A stretch of 64,000 nucleotides of DNA from Desulfosporosinus fructosivorans. GTDB taxonomy: Bacteria > Bacillota > Desulfitobacteriia > Desulfitobacteriales > Desulfitobacteriaceae. The stretch is from positions 186,001 to 250,000 of the forward strand of contig NZ_SPQQ01000007.1 of NCBI RefSeq assembly GCF_004766045.1, read 5' to 3'. The position numbers and the translations under genes were made by a program. Positions 8,582-16,829 of the stretch are shown here, in pieces. The notes below the pieces were generated by a model. That model was not told the DNA's origin. It did not search any database and saw only the letters and a list, made by a program, of their open reading frames with translations. Position 1 is the stretch's first letter. Each line of letters opens with the position of its first letter.

Positions 8582-8944
8582 GTGGGTAAAATTCTAGTCG
8601 TAGATGATCAATTTGGTGTACGTCGCCTGCTCTTTGAAACTTTCAAGGAAGATCACCATGAGGTCAAAATGGCGGCGAACGGAGCAGAAGCCCTTCAGTT
8701 ACTTATTACCTTTGAGCCAGATCTCATATTGATGGATATGAAAATGCCTGGGATGAACGGCATAGAAGCATTAGGACAAATTCGTGCCTTAAATAACCAG
8801 GTGGATGTGATCATGATGACGGCCTATGGGGATACTCAGAATATGGAGCAAGCAAAAGAGCTCGGGATTCTCTATTACATGGGTAAGCCTTTTGATTTGT
8901 TTGAGCTGAGAGATCGGGTGAGGGAAATACTAAAAGGAGCATAG
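8582..8944 (+). CDS. spo0F: Sporulation phosphorelay response regulator Spo0F
   Basis: This single-domain receiver of 120 residues has no output domain. The acidic pocket is VVDDQ, the phosphoacceptor is D52 in LILMDMKMPGMNG, and T80 and K102 (MGKPFD) complete the site. Overall it is very close to B. subtilis Spo0F, including VVDDQFGVRRLL and MTAYG. Spo0F accepts phosphate from sporulation sensor kinases and hands it to Spo0B/Spo0A. Many clostridia lack a full relay, so a Spo0F-like protein here may act in a shortened or different circuit. Its place just before fba-tal is the conserved one. The start is GTG after GGGAAGGGATG. Confidence 0.85.
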   Translation: MGKILVVDDQFGVRRLLFETFKEDHHEVKMAANGAEALQLLITFEPDLILMDMKMPGMNGIEALGQIRALNNQVDVIMMTAYGDTQNMEQAKELGILYYMGKPFDLFELRDRVREILKGA

Positions 8945-8966
8945 TCTTAAGCACAGGTTCTGACGA

Positions 8967-9039
8967 CCTACAATGTATACTTTTTTTGTTGGCTTAAAGG
9001 CAGGAAAATCTTCTTGCATGACGAAGTATATGTTGTAGG
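8967..9039. promoter_or_regulatory. Imperfect inverted repeat between spo0F and the Cys-rich gene
   Basis: CCTACAATGTATAC (8967-8980) and GTATATGTTGTAGG (9026-9039) are inverted copies with a two-base internal mismatch, 45 nt apart. The right arm ends immediately before the ribosome site of the next gene. It could be a long stem occluding translation, or a split operator. Confidence 0.35.
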
Positions 9040-9053
9040 AAGAGGTGGGAAAT

Positions 9054-9740
9054 ATGATTCTAACAACAAATACTACAATCGCTATTCAATGTTCCCAATG
9101 CGGGGAGCTAGAATTTCATGCCCTCTCTCTCTTTGCATTTTCTCGACGAGGTCGTAAGAATCTGCTTTGTGGTTGCGGCCTTCAGCTTATGTCCGTAACC
9201 AGCAGTAATCTTCAGCAGTTCAACATCACTTATGCTTGTGCTTACTGTGGGGACACCCATTATTTAAGATTAAACCGGCATGCCATATGGGGGCATGACG
9301 CTTTGCCGCTTAGCTGTCCCACAGTGGAAGCTTCTGTCGGATATATTGGGCCTAAGCAAAAAGTCACCCAGGCCTGTCATGAACGTGAAAAATCTATTGG
9401 GGAATTAGCTTTAGAGCTCGGTTATGAGGAAGATTTCGAAAATCCTGAAGTGATGCTAAGGGTTTTAGATTATCTCCATCGTTTAGCAAAGCAAGGAGAT
9501 TTAGGGTGTGCTTGTGGCAACCATCAGCTATCCTTTGAGTTGTTGCCAGATCGCATTGAACTTTATTGTGAATGCTGTGAAGCAGTGGGAGTGATTTATG
9601 CGGATAGCTCGGATAACGTCCGGCAAATCGAAGGAATAAATTCAATGTATCTAGAAGAAAATAAAACATGGAACATCAATAATCCGCTGCGAGGCCAGCA
9701 TCTTTCAAAGACAAACGAGGAGGAAAAAAAATGGCGTTAG
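9054..9740 (+). CDS. Cysteine-rich, zinc-ribbon-like protein of unknown function
   Basis: I do not recognise this 228-residue protein. It carries five closely spaced cysteine pairs (CSQCGE near the N-terminus, then CGCG, CAYCGD, GCACG and CECCEA), so it probably folds around one or more zinc ions. A mostly helical segment lies between the third and fourth pairs (SIGELALELGYEEDF... to LHRLAKQGD). There is no signal peptide or membrane segment. The ATG at 9054 is preferred over a GTG 9 nt earlier because GAGGTGG is better spaced from it. The end overlaps fba by 10 bp, so the fba ribosome site lies inside this gene and the two are coupled. Confidence 0.75.
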   Translation: MILTTNTTIAIQCSQCGELEFHALSLFAFSRRGRKNLLCGCGLQLMSVTSSNLQQFNITYACAYCGDTHYLRLNRHAIWGHDALPLSCPTVEASVGYIGPKQKVTQACHEREKSIGELALELGYEEDFENPEVMLRVLDYLHRLAKQGDLGCACGNHQLSFELLPDRIELYCECCEAVGVIYADSSDNVRQIEGINSMYLEENKTWNINNPLRGQHLSKTNEEEKKWR

Positions 9741-10585
9741 TTTCGATGGTCGAGTTATTAGAAAAAGCACAAAAAGGACATTATGCGGTAGGGGCCTTTA
9801 ACTGTAATAATATGGAAATTGTCCAAGCGATCGTGGCTGCTGCAGAAGCTGAGAATGCACCAGTTATTATTCAGGCCAGCCAAGGTGCCATAAAATATGC
9901 GGGAATCGAATTCATTGCAGGATTGACGAAATTGGCGGCTGAAAATGCAAGAGTGCCTATCGCCTTGCATCTGGACCATGGAACAAGTTTTGCTCAAGTT
10001 ATGCAGTGCGCGCGAAACGGATTCTCATCTGTGATGATTGACGGATCTAAACACACGTTGGAAGATAATATTGCCTTGACTAACAAAGTCATCGAAGCAG
10101 TTCGTCCTCTTGGTATATCAGTAGAAGGCGAACTGGGTAAAATAGGTGGAACAGAAGATGACATTACTGTCAGCGACCGTGAGGCCTTGTTTACGGATCC
10201 TGCTGAAGCAGAACACTTTGTTCAAGCGACAAAGGTGGATGCGTTAGCAATTGCCATCGGGACAGCTCATGGTCAATATATTGGGATACCTAAGTTGGAC
10301 TTTGAACGGTTAACGAAAATCCGAGAACGGATTTCGACTCCGATTGTTTTGCATGGGTCTTCAGGCGTGCCTGATGAGGCGCTACGTGAAGCGATTTCAC
10401 GAGGTGTTTGTAAAATTAACATTGACACCAATATTCGTGAGGCGTTTGTGTGGGCTGCTCGTCAAGTACTTGAAGGGAATTCTAAAGAAATTGATCCACG
10501 TAAAATGTTAGGGCCAGCCAGGGAAGCCGCGACTGCAATAATTCGTGAGAAAATAAGAGTCTTTGGAAGTAACGGGAAGGCTTAA
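9731..10585 (+). CDS. fba: Class II fructose-1,6-bisphosphate aldolase
   Basis: This 284-residue zinc-dependent aldolase cleaves or forms fructose-1,6-bisphosphate from dihydroxyacetone phosphate and glyceraldehyde-3-phosphate, in glycolysis and gluconeogenesis. The metal and active-site motifs are LHLDHGTSF, VEGELGKIGGTEDD, GTAHGQY and LHGSSGVPDE. NIDTNIREAF near the C-terminus is typical of the short FbaA/GatY-like form. The start follows GAGGAGGAAAAAAA. It heads the carbon-metabolism trio fba-tal-glpX, in the spo0F-fba order seen in Bacilli. Confidence 0.96.
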   Translation: MALVSMVELLEKAQKGHYAVGAFNCNNMEIVQAIVAAAEAENAPVIIQASQGAIKYAGIEFIAGLTKLAAENARVPIALHLDHGTSFAQVMQCARNGFSSVMIDGSKHTLEDNIALTNKVIEAVRPLGISVEGELGKIGGTEDDITVSDREALFTDPAEAEHFVQATKVDALAIAIGTAHGQYIGIPKLDFERLTKIRERISTPIVLHGSSGVPDEALREAISRGVCKINIDTNIREAFVWAARQVLEGNSKEIDPRKMLGPAREAATAIIREKIRVFGSNGKA

Positions 10586-10626
10586 TCTTGAGTTGAATGA
10601 GTTCACAACAGAAAGAAGGTAACTTC

Positions 10627-11265
10627 ATGGAGTTTTTTTTAGACTCGGCAAATATCGATGAAATTAAACAAGCTTGGGATATGGGAGTGATTGCTGGTCT
10701 TACCACGAATCCTAGCTTAGTGGCTAAGGAAGGTAAGGACTTCCACGAACTTCTTAACACAATAACGGGGATCGTCGATGGACCTATAAGCGCAGAAGTT
10801 ATTGCCCTTGATCATGAGGGAATGCTACGTGAAGCCAAGGTTTTAGCTGCAATCAATAAGAATATTGTGGTCAAGATTCCGATGACCGAAGCGGGCCTCA
10901 AGACTGTAAAAGCCTTAAATGCAGATAAAATCAAGACGAATGTAACCCTTGTGTTTACGTCGAACCAAGCGCTACTAGCAGCACGAGCGGGAGCCACCTA
11001 TGTTAGCCCATTTCTGGGACGTTTAGATGACATCGGAGAAAATGGATTGAACTTGTTGCAAGATATGTGCGAGATTTTTCAAGTTCACGGTATTGAAACA
11101 AAAATTATTGCTGCAAGCATTCGAAATCCAGTGCATGTTACGGAAGCAGCCAAAATCGGAGCAGATTATGCAACGGTTCCATTTGAGGTATTGAGGCAGT
11201 TATTCCGTCACCCTTTGACTGATGCTGGGATAGAAAAGTTTTTAGCTGATTGGAAGAAGCTTTAG
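10627..11265 (+). CDS. tal: Transaldolase (short TalC/fructose-6-phosphate aldolase-like form)
   Basis: This 212-residue enzyme of the small transaldolase subfamily moves a dihydroxyacetone unit in the non-oxidative pentose phosphate pathway. It begins MEFFLDSANIDEIKQAWDMG. TTNPSLV, VVKIPMTEAGLK (Schiff-base lysine) and ASIRNPVHV are diagnostic. The ATG at 10627 is used rather than an in-frame start 30 nt upstream because GAAGGTAAC is well placed and family members start exactly here. It follows fba by 41 bp and probably shares its transcript. A strong terminator at 11386-11433 closes the unit. Confidence 0.93.
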   Translation: MEFFLDSANIDEIKQAWDMGVIAGLTTNPSLVAKEGKDFHELLNTITGIVDGPISAEVIALDHEGMLREAKVLAAINKNIVVKIPMTEAGLKTVKALNADKIKTNVTLVFTSNQALLAARAGATYVSPFLGRLDDIGENGLNLLQDMCEIFQVHGIETKIIAASIRNPVHVTEAAKIGADYATVPFEVLRQLFRHPLTDAGIEKFLADWKKL

Positions 11266-11723
11266 AAAGCCGTAGCGACAATATGGTATGCTTCATTGAA
11301 TTTTTAAACAAACATACTTCAAGACGGAGTTTTACACTCCATTTTGAAGCTAAGGTTGAACTACCTCGAATATAGAACCTCGACTTTGGCATCAACTTAT
11401 CTGCATAAACAGATGAGTTGATGCCAAGTTTTTGCTTATAGTCAGAAGCAGATCCAACTTCTAGAAAATTGGGATCATAATTCTGCACAATACTTGAATA
11501 TCTTGGCTAATTATTGAAGGAAGATAGATTACTTCCGCTGAATCAAAGATTTAGAGAGTTCATTTACGGTTGAAAATGCTTTAAAAGTATGTCACAATAA
11601 AGTTATTATGATAAAAGTGATGACATAATAAGAAATACGTGCACTAGGTTGAGGTGTTTTTCCGCTAATAAGGTGGATGCGGTACTTAAATAAATCTAAA
11701 TAATGCTTTAGGAGGAATGAGAA
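11266..11723 (+). promoter_or_regulatory. tal-glpX intergenic region with terminator and dyad
   Basis: This 458-bp gap has no credible gene. It contains an imperfect CTTCAA...TTGAAG stem (about 11319-11349) and the strong terminator at 11386-11433. Nearer glpX, TATGTCA (11588-11594) and TGACATA (11621-11627) form a dyad that could be an operator. I cannot name a promoter with confidence. The glpX ribosome site is TTTAGGAGGAATG. Confidence 0.5.
11386..11433 (+). terminator. Intrinsic terminator after fba-tal
   Basis: TTGGCATCAACTTATCTG pairs with CAGATGAGTTGATGCCAA across a 6-nt loop (one G-T wobble) and is followed by GTTTTTG. Confidence 0.85.
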
Positions 11724-12695
11724 ATGGAAAGAGAACTTACGATGGAATTTGCCAGAGTGACAGAGGCCGCTGCTCTAGCTTCTGCACGTTGGGTAGGGCT
11801 AGGGGATAAGATAGCCGCAGATAATGCTGCCGTTGAAGCAATGCGAGCAGTTTTTAACACAATTCACATGGATGGTACAGTGGTGATCGGAGAAGGGGAA
11901 ATGGATGAGGCGCCGATGCTCTACATTGGGGAAAGTGTCGGAAATGGCGAAAGTCCGGAATTAGATGTTGCTGTTGACCCGCTAGAGGGAACAACAGCTT
12001 GTGCTAAAGGATTGCCAGGGGCAATTGCTGTTGTAGCCATTGCTCAGAGGGGCTGCTTACTTCATGCTCCAGATATGTACATGGATAAGATTGCAGCAGG
12101 TCCTGCTGCTGTTGGGAAGATAAGTTTAGATGCCACTGTACTCGAAAACGTCACAAATGTGGCTAAAGCGTTAGGGAAAAATATTAAAGATATTACAGTC
12201 GTCATTTTGGATCGCCCACGTCATCAGAAACTAATTCAAGATGTACGTGCTTGCGGAGCGCGGGTTCGACTTATTTCAGATGGGGATGTTTCTCCAGCTG
12301 TGGCCTGTGCGTTTGAAGATTCAGGAGTTGATATGATGATGGGAGTTGGCGGAGCACCAGAAGGTGTTCTAGCTGCAGCTGCCCTTCGTTGCATGGGAGG
12401 AGAAATGCAAGGCCGCCTTTGGCCGGAAAATGAGGAAGACGTCGCTCGAGCTAAAGCCTTAGGAGTTGAGGATGTTCAAAAGTTATTAACAATGGATGAC
12501 CTGGTAAGTACGGATGACGTCTTTTTTGCAGCTACTGGGATTACAGAAGGCCCCTTGTTGCGTGCTGTAACCTATACCTCCAAAGGGGCTTTAACGCACA
12601 CCGTTGTCATGCGAGGAAAAACAGGGACGGTTCGCTTTATTGAAGCACGTCATCGCTTTGACAAAAAGCCAGATTATGCAATGAAGGGCTGTTGA
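11724..12695 (+). CDS. glpX: Class II fructose-1,6-bisphosphatase
   Basis: This 323-residue GlpX-type enzyme dephosphorylates fructose-1,6-bisphosphate to fructose-6-phosphate, committing carbon to gluconeogenesis. The metal-binding motifs of the inositol-phosphatase superfamily are present: GEGEMDEAPMLYIGE and VAVDPLEGTTACAKG. GVGGAPEGVLAAAALRCMGG and WPENEEDVARAKALG are GlpX hallmarks. It is preceded by a consensus AGGAGGAATG ribosome site. In B. subtilis rho follows glpX; here a LysM/M23 peptidase gene follows instead. Confidence 0.95.
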   Translation: MERELTMEFARVTEAAALASARWVGLGDKIAADNAAVEAMRAVFNTIHMDGTVVIGEGEMDEAPMLYIGESVGNGESPELDVAVDPLEGTTACAKGLPGAIAVVAIAQRGCLLHAPDMYMDKIAAGPAAVGKISLDATVLENVTNVAKALGKNIKDITVVILDRPRHQKLIQDVRACGARVRLISDGDVSPAVACAFEDSGVDMMMGVGGAPEGVLAAAALRCMGGEMQGRLWPENEEDVARAKALGVEDVQKLLTMDDLVSTDDVFFAATGITEGPLLRAVTYTSKGALTHTVVMRGKTGTVRFIEARHRFDKKPDYAMKGC

Positions 12696-12726
12696 TACCC
12701 TACCCTCGTTTGAATTACCCGAAGTT

Positions 12727-12759
12727 TGGCTAAAATAGTTATGTATACCATTTTAGCCA
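12727..12759 (+). terminator. Hairpin after glpX
   Basis: TGGCTAAAAT and ATTTTAGCCA form a 10-bp perfect stem with a 13-nt loop. Only a weak T-rich tail follows. An in-frame start for the next gene at 12726 would overlap this stem, which supports the later start. Confidence 0.5.
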
Positions 12760-12785
12760 TTGATAACTTTGAGGTGGATTCTTTA

Positions 12786-13484
12786 GTGCATTGTTCCAAT
12801 AGTGGGCGGAAGCGGCGCGCTAGGATAGTCTCCGTAAGCGTCGCTTTACTTATTGGTCTAGGTATTTCCTTAGTCTCGGTTTTTCCAGCATACTCACAAG
12901 TTGAAACACCAGTAATTTGTTATTCCGTAGTTACCTTAGGATCTGGAGCGGATTTACGAGATCTTGCAACCCATTACAATACGACGGTTGCTGAGATTAA
13001 AAAATTGAATTCTACAACTCCCCTGCAACCGGGAATGACTTTAACTATCCAAGAAAACACCATGAGAGCAAGTCGAGAGATTTCACGGGGCAATGTAACG
13101 TCCTGGAATTGGCCAGTTATCGGGGTAACCTCATCAGCTTACGGTCGGCGTAATGGGGAATTTCATCATGGGTTGGACATTGCCATTTCAAGTGGTAGTC
13201 TAATTCGAGCAACGCGAGCGGGGAAAGTCACTAAGACAGGTTGGGTCGGGGTATATGGTCTGACGGTTATGTTGGATCATGGGGATGGAGTGCAAACGCT
13301 CTACGCCCACAACAGCAAAATTCTGGTCAATGTCGGAGACTTTGTCAGCGGTGGAGAAGGAATTTCTATTTCAGGAAACACTGGAAATTCGACAGGCCCT
13401 CACCTTCATTTCGAAATTCGGCATAATGGAAAAACAGTGGATCCGGAGCTCTATTTGAGAAAAACAAAAATTGTTAGTCTATAG
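12786..13484 (+). CDS. Exported LysM-M23 peptidoglycan endopeptidase
   Basis: This 232-residue protein has a basic N-terminus (SGRKRRAR) and a hydrophobic segment, VSVSVALLIGLGISLVSVF, i.e. a signal peptide or anchor. A LysM-like domain follows (YSVVTLGSGADLRDLA to MTLTIQE). The M23/LytM zinc peptidase domain is complete: HHGLDIAI (His and Asp ligands), LYAHNS and GPHLHFEIR. It should cut peptide cross-links in peptidoglycan outside the cell. GTG 12786 is chosen over an in-frame ATG-less upstream start because GAGGTGG precedes it and the upstream frame overlaps a hairpin. The gene sits where rho is found in related genomes. A GGGCTTA/TAAGCCC stem overlaps the stop codon. Confidence 0.85.
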   Translation: MHCSNSGRKRRARIVSVSVALLIGLGISLVSVFPAYSQVETPVICYSVVTLGSGADLRDLATHYNTTVAEIKKLNSTTPLQPGMTLTIQENTMRASREISRGNVTSWNWPVIGVTSSAYGRRNGEFHHGLDIAISSGSLIRATRAGKVTKTGWVGVYGLTVMLDHGDGVQTLYAHNSKILVNVGDFVSGGEGISISGNTGNSTGPHLHFEIRHNGKTVDPELYLRKTKIVSL

Positions 13485-13518
13485 GGCTTAAAATAAGCCC
13501 ATGTTAGAAAATAGTATC

Positions 13519-13548
13519 TTGACCAGTTAACGTTACTTGTGCTAAACT
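13519..13548 (+). promoter_or_regulatory. Candidate sigma-A promoter for rpmE
   Basis: TTGACC (13519-13524), an 18-bp spacer and TAAACT (13543-13548) with a TG extension one base before the -10 hexamer. It lies 80 bp before the rpmE start. Confidence 0.55.
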
Positions 13549-13627
13549 AGTATAGTTGACTGGAATTGTGTCATTATCAGGTGTGATATATTGCACCTTT
13601 ATCAAAAATGGGAAAGAAGGTGAAGAC

Positions 13628-13825
13628 ATGAAAGAAAAAATTCACCCGAAATACGAACAAACCACGGTGACATGTGCTTGCGGAGAAATCATTCCAACTG
13701 GAAGCACACGTAAAGACATCAAAGTGGAAATTTGTTCGAAATGCCATCCCTTCTATACCGGGGTACAGCGGTTTGTCGATGTCGGCGGACGGGTTGATCG
13801 GTTTAAAAAGAAATACGGGATGTAA
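13628..13825 (+). CDS. rpmE: Ribosomal protein bL31, zinc-binding type
   Basis: This 65-residue large-subunit protein starts MKEKIHPKYEQTTVTCACG and ends GRVDRFKKKYGM. The cysteines in TCACGE and the CSKCHPFYTG motif make it the C+ (zinc-containing) L31 type, which is replaced by a zinc-free paralogue under zinc limitation in some bacteria. The ATG at 13628 follows GAAGGTGAAG; a longer in-frame extension upstream would add 24 residues unlike L31. It has its own promoter candidate and a clear terminator. Confidence 0.95.
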   Translation: MKEKIHPKYEQTTVTCACGEIIPTGSTRKDIKVEICSKCHPFYTGVQRFVDVGGRVDRFKKKYGM

Positions 13826-13854
13826 ACAACGGCCTGCGGTCGTTGCTGGTGGAG

Positions 13855-13879
13855 AAGCAGAGCGCAAGCTCTGCTTTTT
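13855..13879 (+). terminator. Intrinsic terminator after rpmE
   Basis: AAGCAGAGC, a GCAA tetraloop and GCTCTGCTT form a compact stem followed by TTTG. Confidence 0.8.
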
Positions 13880-13910
13880 GCGTAAATGTTCGTAGCGAAG
13901 AAAGATATTC

Positions 13911-14000
13911 AACTTTCGAGTCTGAGCATGCGCGTATTACGCCTCGATATTTAGCTCATTGAGTCTCGAACATCGCGCATCGAGCCTCGATATAATAGAG
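13911..14000. repeat. TCGAG-type short-repeat cluster, copy 1
   Basis: Repeated TTTCGAGTCTGAGC, GCCTCGATATT, GAGTCTCGAACATC and GAGCCTCGATAT units lie in 90 bp just before the ribosome site of the yqhQ-like gene. The same vocabulary recurs at 22800-22858, and related TTCG forms occur at 41735, 45720 and 61851. Confidence 0.6.
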
Positions 14001-14012
14001 GAGGGCGAAGGA

Positions 14013-14894
14013 ATGGGTAAACCAGTCCAATATGGCGGGCAAGCGGTCATAGAAGGGGTTATGATGCGTGGACCACTGGAGAGTGCTATTGCGGTAAGGT
14101 TACCAAATGGTGAGATCGAGGTCTCGCACGTCCTGCTCAATACATGGGCAAAAAAGCCTATTTTCAAGGTGCCGTTGGTACGAGGGTTCGTTGCCCTTGT
14201 GGATTCATTGATTGTTGGAACTCGTGCCTTAACTTTTTCGGCCAATCGTTCAATAGGAGAGGAAGAGGGCGGAGACGATCTTGGATTCTGGGAAATGGCT
14301 CTGACCATAGGACTTGCCTTTGGTCTAGGTCTTTTGCTATTCGTAGGATTGCCGACGGGAGCGGCTCACTTGCTTCAAGGACAGGTGACTGGAGTTGTGT
14401 GGCAGAATTTATTGGAAGGGGCAATAAGGCTTGTTGTCTTTTTTCTGTACATTGTGATCATTTCCCGACTCAAAGATATTCAACGGGTTTTTCAGTATCA
14501 TGGTGCAGAGCATAAAGCGATTTTCAACTACGAATCTGGAGAAGAATTAACAGTAGAGAATGCACGCTTATTCCCTAGGTTACACCCGCGCTGCGGGACC
14601 AGTTTCCTCCTGATTGTGGTGGTTGTAAGTATCTTTGTGTTCGCTTTTGTGGGCCTAGAGCCCTTGTGGTGGAGGTTGCTTTCCCGAATGATACTTATGC
14701 CTTTTGTGGCAGGGATCGCTTATGAAATCCTTAAATTCTCTTCGCGAAATTTGGAGTCTCCTTGGCTCCGCTGGTTAATTGTACCAGGTTTGTTATTACA
14801 AAAATTCACCACACGGGAACCTGACGATGCCCAACTTGAGGTCGCCTTAGCTGCCTTGAAAGGCGTTTTAGAAACGGGTCAAGAACTTACGTAA
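14013..14894 (+). CDS. YqhQ-like membrane protein (DUF1385)
   Basis: This 293-residue protein starts MGKPVQYGGQAVIEGVMMRG, the conserved beginning of DUF1385 proteins. About four membrane segments follow (for example LTIGLAFGLGLLLFVGLP and FLLIVVVVSIFVFAFVGL). The central QYHGAEHKAIFNYESG and LHPRCGTSFL motifs have conserved His, Glu and Cys that could bind metal. The function of the family is not established. ATG 14013 is preferred, after GAGGAGGGCGAAGG. The longer frame would add 18 residues encoded entirely by the short-repeat cluster. It lies directly upstream of prfA, a common arrangement in clostridia. Confidence 0.85.
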   Translation: MGKPVQYGGQAVIEGVMMRGPLESAIAVRLPNGEIEVSHVLLNTWAKKPIFKVPLVRGFVALVDSLIVGTRALTFSANRSIGEEEGGDDLGFWEMALTIGLAFGLGLLLFVGLPTGAAHLLQGQVTGVVWQNLLEGAIRLVVFFLYIVIISRLKDIQRVFQYHGAEHKAIFNYESGEELTVENARLFPRLHPRCGTSFLLIVVVVSIFVFAFVGLEPLWWRLLSRMILMPFVAGIAYEILKFSSRNLESPWLRWLIVPGLLLQKFTTREPDDAQLEVALAALKGVLETGQELT

Positions 14895-14911
14895 ATTTTG
14901 GGGTGTGAAAG

Positions 14912-15982
14912 ATGTTAGAAAAACTTTATGAGATTGAACGGAAATATGACGAATTTACAGAGCTCCTTAGTGACCCTGAAATAATTTCCAATCAGAACGA
15001 GTGGCAAAAGTATGCTAAAGCTCAGGCCGGCATGACTAATCTTGTCACGACATTTAGAGAATATCAGGAAGTCCTTCGTGAACTTGAGGAAACAGAAAAC
15101 TTACTCACGGAAAAACTTGACTCTGAAATGCAGGAAATGGCTGAGCAGGAGCGAGATAAATTGCGGAGCGTTTCTCAGGAACTAGAAGAGAAGATTCAGG
15201 TCTTTCTCTTGCCTAAGGATCCATTGGACGAGAAAAATGTTATTATGGAAATACGGGCTGGAGCAGGCGGCGACGAAGCTGCCTTATTTGCCGGAGACCT
15301 TTATAAAATGTATACCCGCTACGCCGAAGGGCGTGGCTGGAAGGCTGAACTCCTTAGTGTGAGCTACTCGGATCAGGGCGGGTACAAGGAAATTATTTTC
15401 CTAATTGAAGGGCATGGGGCCTATAGCAAATTGAAATTTGAAAGTGGTGTGCACCGGGTTCAGAGGATTCCGGCAACAGAGTCGGCAGGAAGGATTCATA
15501 CGTCAACAGCCACGGTGGCTGTTCTTCCCGAGGCAGAGGAAGTGGAAGTATCGATTAGTCCGAATGACTTGCGCATTGATGTTTTTTGTTCGAGCGGACC
15601 TGGCGGACAGTGCGTGAATACCACTCAATCTGCAGTGCGCATAACCCACCTACCCACGGGAATTATAGCATCTTGCCAGGATGAAAAATCTCAGCTTAAG
15701 AACAAAGAAAAAGCCTTGCGGGTATTGCGTGCACGTATTCTAGAGAAAGCACAAGATGAAGCAAGTGGAGAACAGGCATCTGAGCGCCGAAGTCAGGTGG
15801 GCACAGGAGACCGGAGTGAACGGATTAGAACGTTTAACTTCCCTCAAGGACGGGTTACAGACCATCGCATTGGGTTAACGTTGCATCGTCTGGAGTCGAT
15901 CCTTACAGGAGATTTAGAAGAAATTATTCAAGCTTTGAATTCGTCAGATCAGGCTGAGCGGCTGAAGGCGGAGATAGAATAA
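14912..15982 (+). CDS. prfA: Peptide chain release factor 1
   Basis: This 356-residue factor recognises UAA and UAG stop codons on the ribosome and triggers peptide release. The codon-reading tripeptide is the PAT in RIPATESAGR. The catalytic GGQ loop is at about residue 230 (GPGGQCVNTTQSAVR), where Cys follows GGQ in place of the more usual His. The C-terminal RTFNFPQGRVTDHR is conserved. The next gene, prmC, which methylates the GGQ glutamine, begins 1 bp after the stop, so modification enzyme and target are made together. Confidence 0.96.
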   Translation: MLEKLYEIERKYDEFTELLSDPEIISNQNEWQKYAKAQAGMTNLVTTFREYQEVLRELEETENLLTEKLDSEMQEMAEQERDKLRSVSQELEEKIQVFLLPKDPLDEKNVIMEIRAGAGGDEAALFAGDLYKMYTRYAEGRGWKAELLSVSYSDQGGYKEIIFLIEGHGAYSKLKFESGVHRVQRIPATESAGRIHTSTATVAVLPEAEEVEVSISPNDLRIDVFCSSGPGGQCVNTTQSAVRITHLPTGIIASCQDEKSQLKNKEKALRVLRARILEKAQDEASGEQASERRSQVGTGDRSERIRTFNFPQGRVTDHRIGLTLHRLESILTGDLEEIIQALNSSDQAERLKAEIE

Positions 15983-15983
15983 A

Positions 15984-16829
15984 GTGAATGTTCTAGAGGG
16001 AATGCATTGGGGTGAAGCGAGGCTCTTGGAAAAAGGGATCGACAACGCCCGTTTTGATGCAGATTTATTATTAGCTCGAGTTTTACACGTATCTCGTGAC
16101 CGTCTCTATCTTGATTGTGACCTCAATCTATCTGAGCAAGAGGAGGCAAACTATCGGGAGAGTATTCTTCGTCGAGCAGATCACGAGCCACTTCAATATA
16201 TTTTAAAGCGTCAGGAGTTCATGGGACTTGCCTTCTACGTTGATCAGCGGGTGCTTATCCCACGTGCGGACAGCGAGCTTTTAATAGAGAAGTGGCTTGA
16301 ACTTGTAATGGCGGAAGAAGAACAAGGGCAGGATCGATTAATTAAGGCTGTAGATCTTTGTACGGGAAGTGGGGCTCTCGCAATTTCGATGGCGCATTAT
16401 TACCCGAAGGCGCAAGTGTTCGGAACTGATCTTTCGCAAGATGCTTTAGATGTTGCGCGGGAGAATGCTGTGCGTTTAGGCGTCTCGGTTCAGTGGCGCC
16501 ATGGGGACTTTGTGAAGCCTATCCAGGGTGAACGCTGGGACTATATCGTCACGAACCCACCCTATGTTACGGTGCAGGAATATGGTCAGTGCGCTTTGGA
16601 AATTTTCAGGGAACCCTCTATGGCGTTTTTAGGGGGACAAGACGGTCTGGACTTTTACCGAAGTCTCTCAGAAGAGACTCGGTCCTTATTAAACCCCCAG
16701 GGAAAACTCCTTATGGAAATAGGGTGGAATCAGGCGGACGCAGTTTGTGAGCTTTTCCGGATGAAGGGTTTTGAAACACAGGTTTTTCCAGACTTAGCGG
16801 GGCGGGACCGAGTGATCATAGCGAGGTGA
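15984..16829 (+). CDS. prmC: Release factor glutamine methyltransferase
   Basis: This 281-residue SAM-dependent enzyme methylates the glutamine of the GGQ motif in RF1 and RF2. The N-terminal helical domain recognises release factor. The Rossmann methyltransferase domain contains VDLCTGSGALAISMA (SAM loop) and the catalytic TNPPYV. The start is GTG, 1 bp after the prfA stop, so reinitiation is likely. The end overlaps tsaC by 4 bp. In B. subtilis spoIIR sits close by, but no such gene is present here. Confidence 0.95.
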   Translation: MNVLEGMHWGEARLLEKGIDNARFDADLLLARVLHVSRDRLYLDCDLNLSEQEEANYRESILRRADHEPLQYILKRQEFMGLAFYVDQRVLIPRADSELLIEKWLELVMAEEEQGQDRLIKAVDLCTGSGALAISMAHYYPKAQVFGTDLSQDALDVARENAVRLGVSVQWRHGDFVKPIQGERWDYIVTNPPYVTVQEYGQCALEIFREPSMAFLGGQDGLDFYRSLSEETRSLLNPQGKLLMEIGWNQADAVCELFRMKGFETQVFPDLAGRDRVIIAR

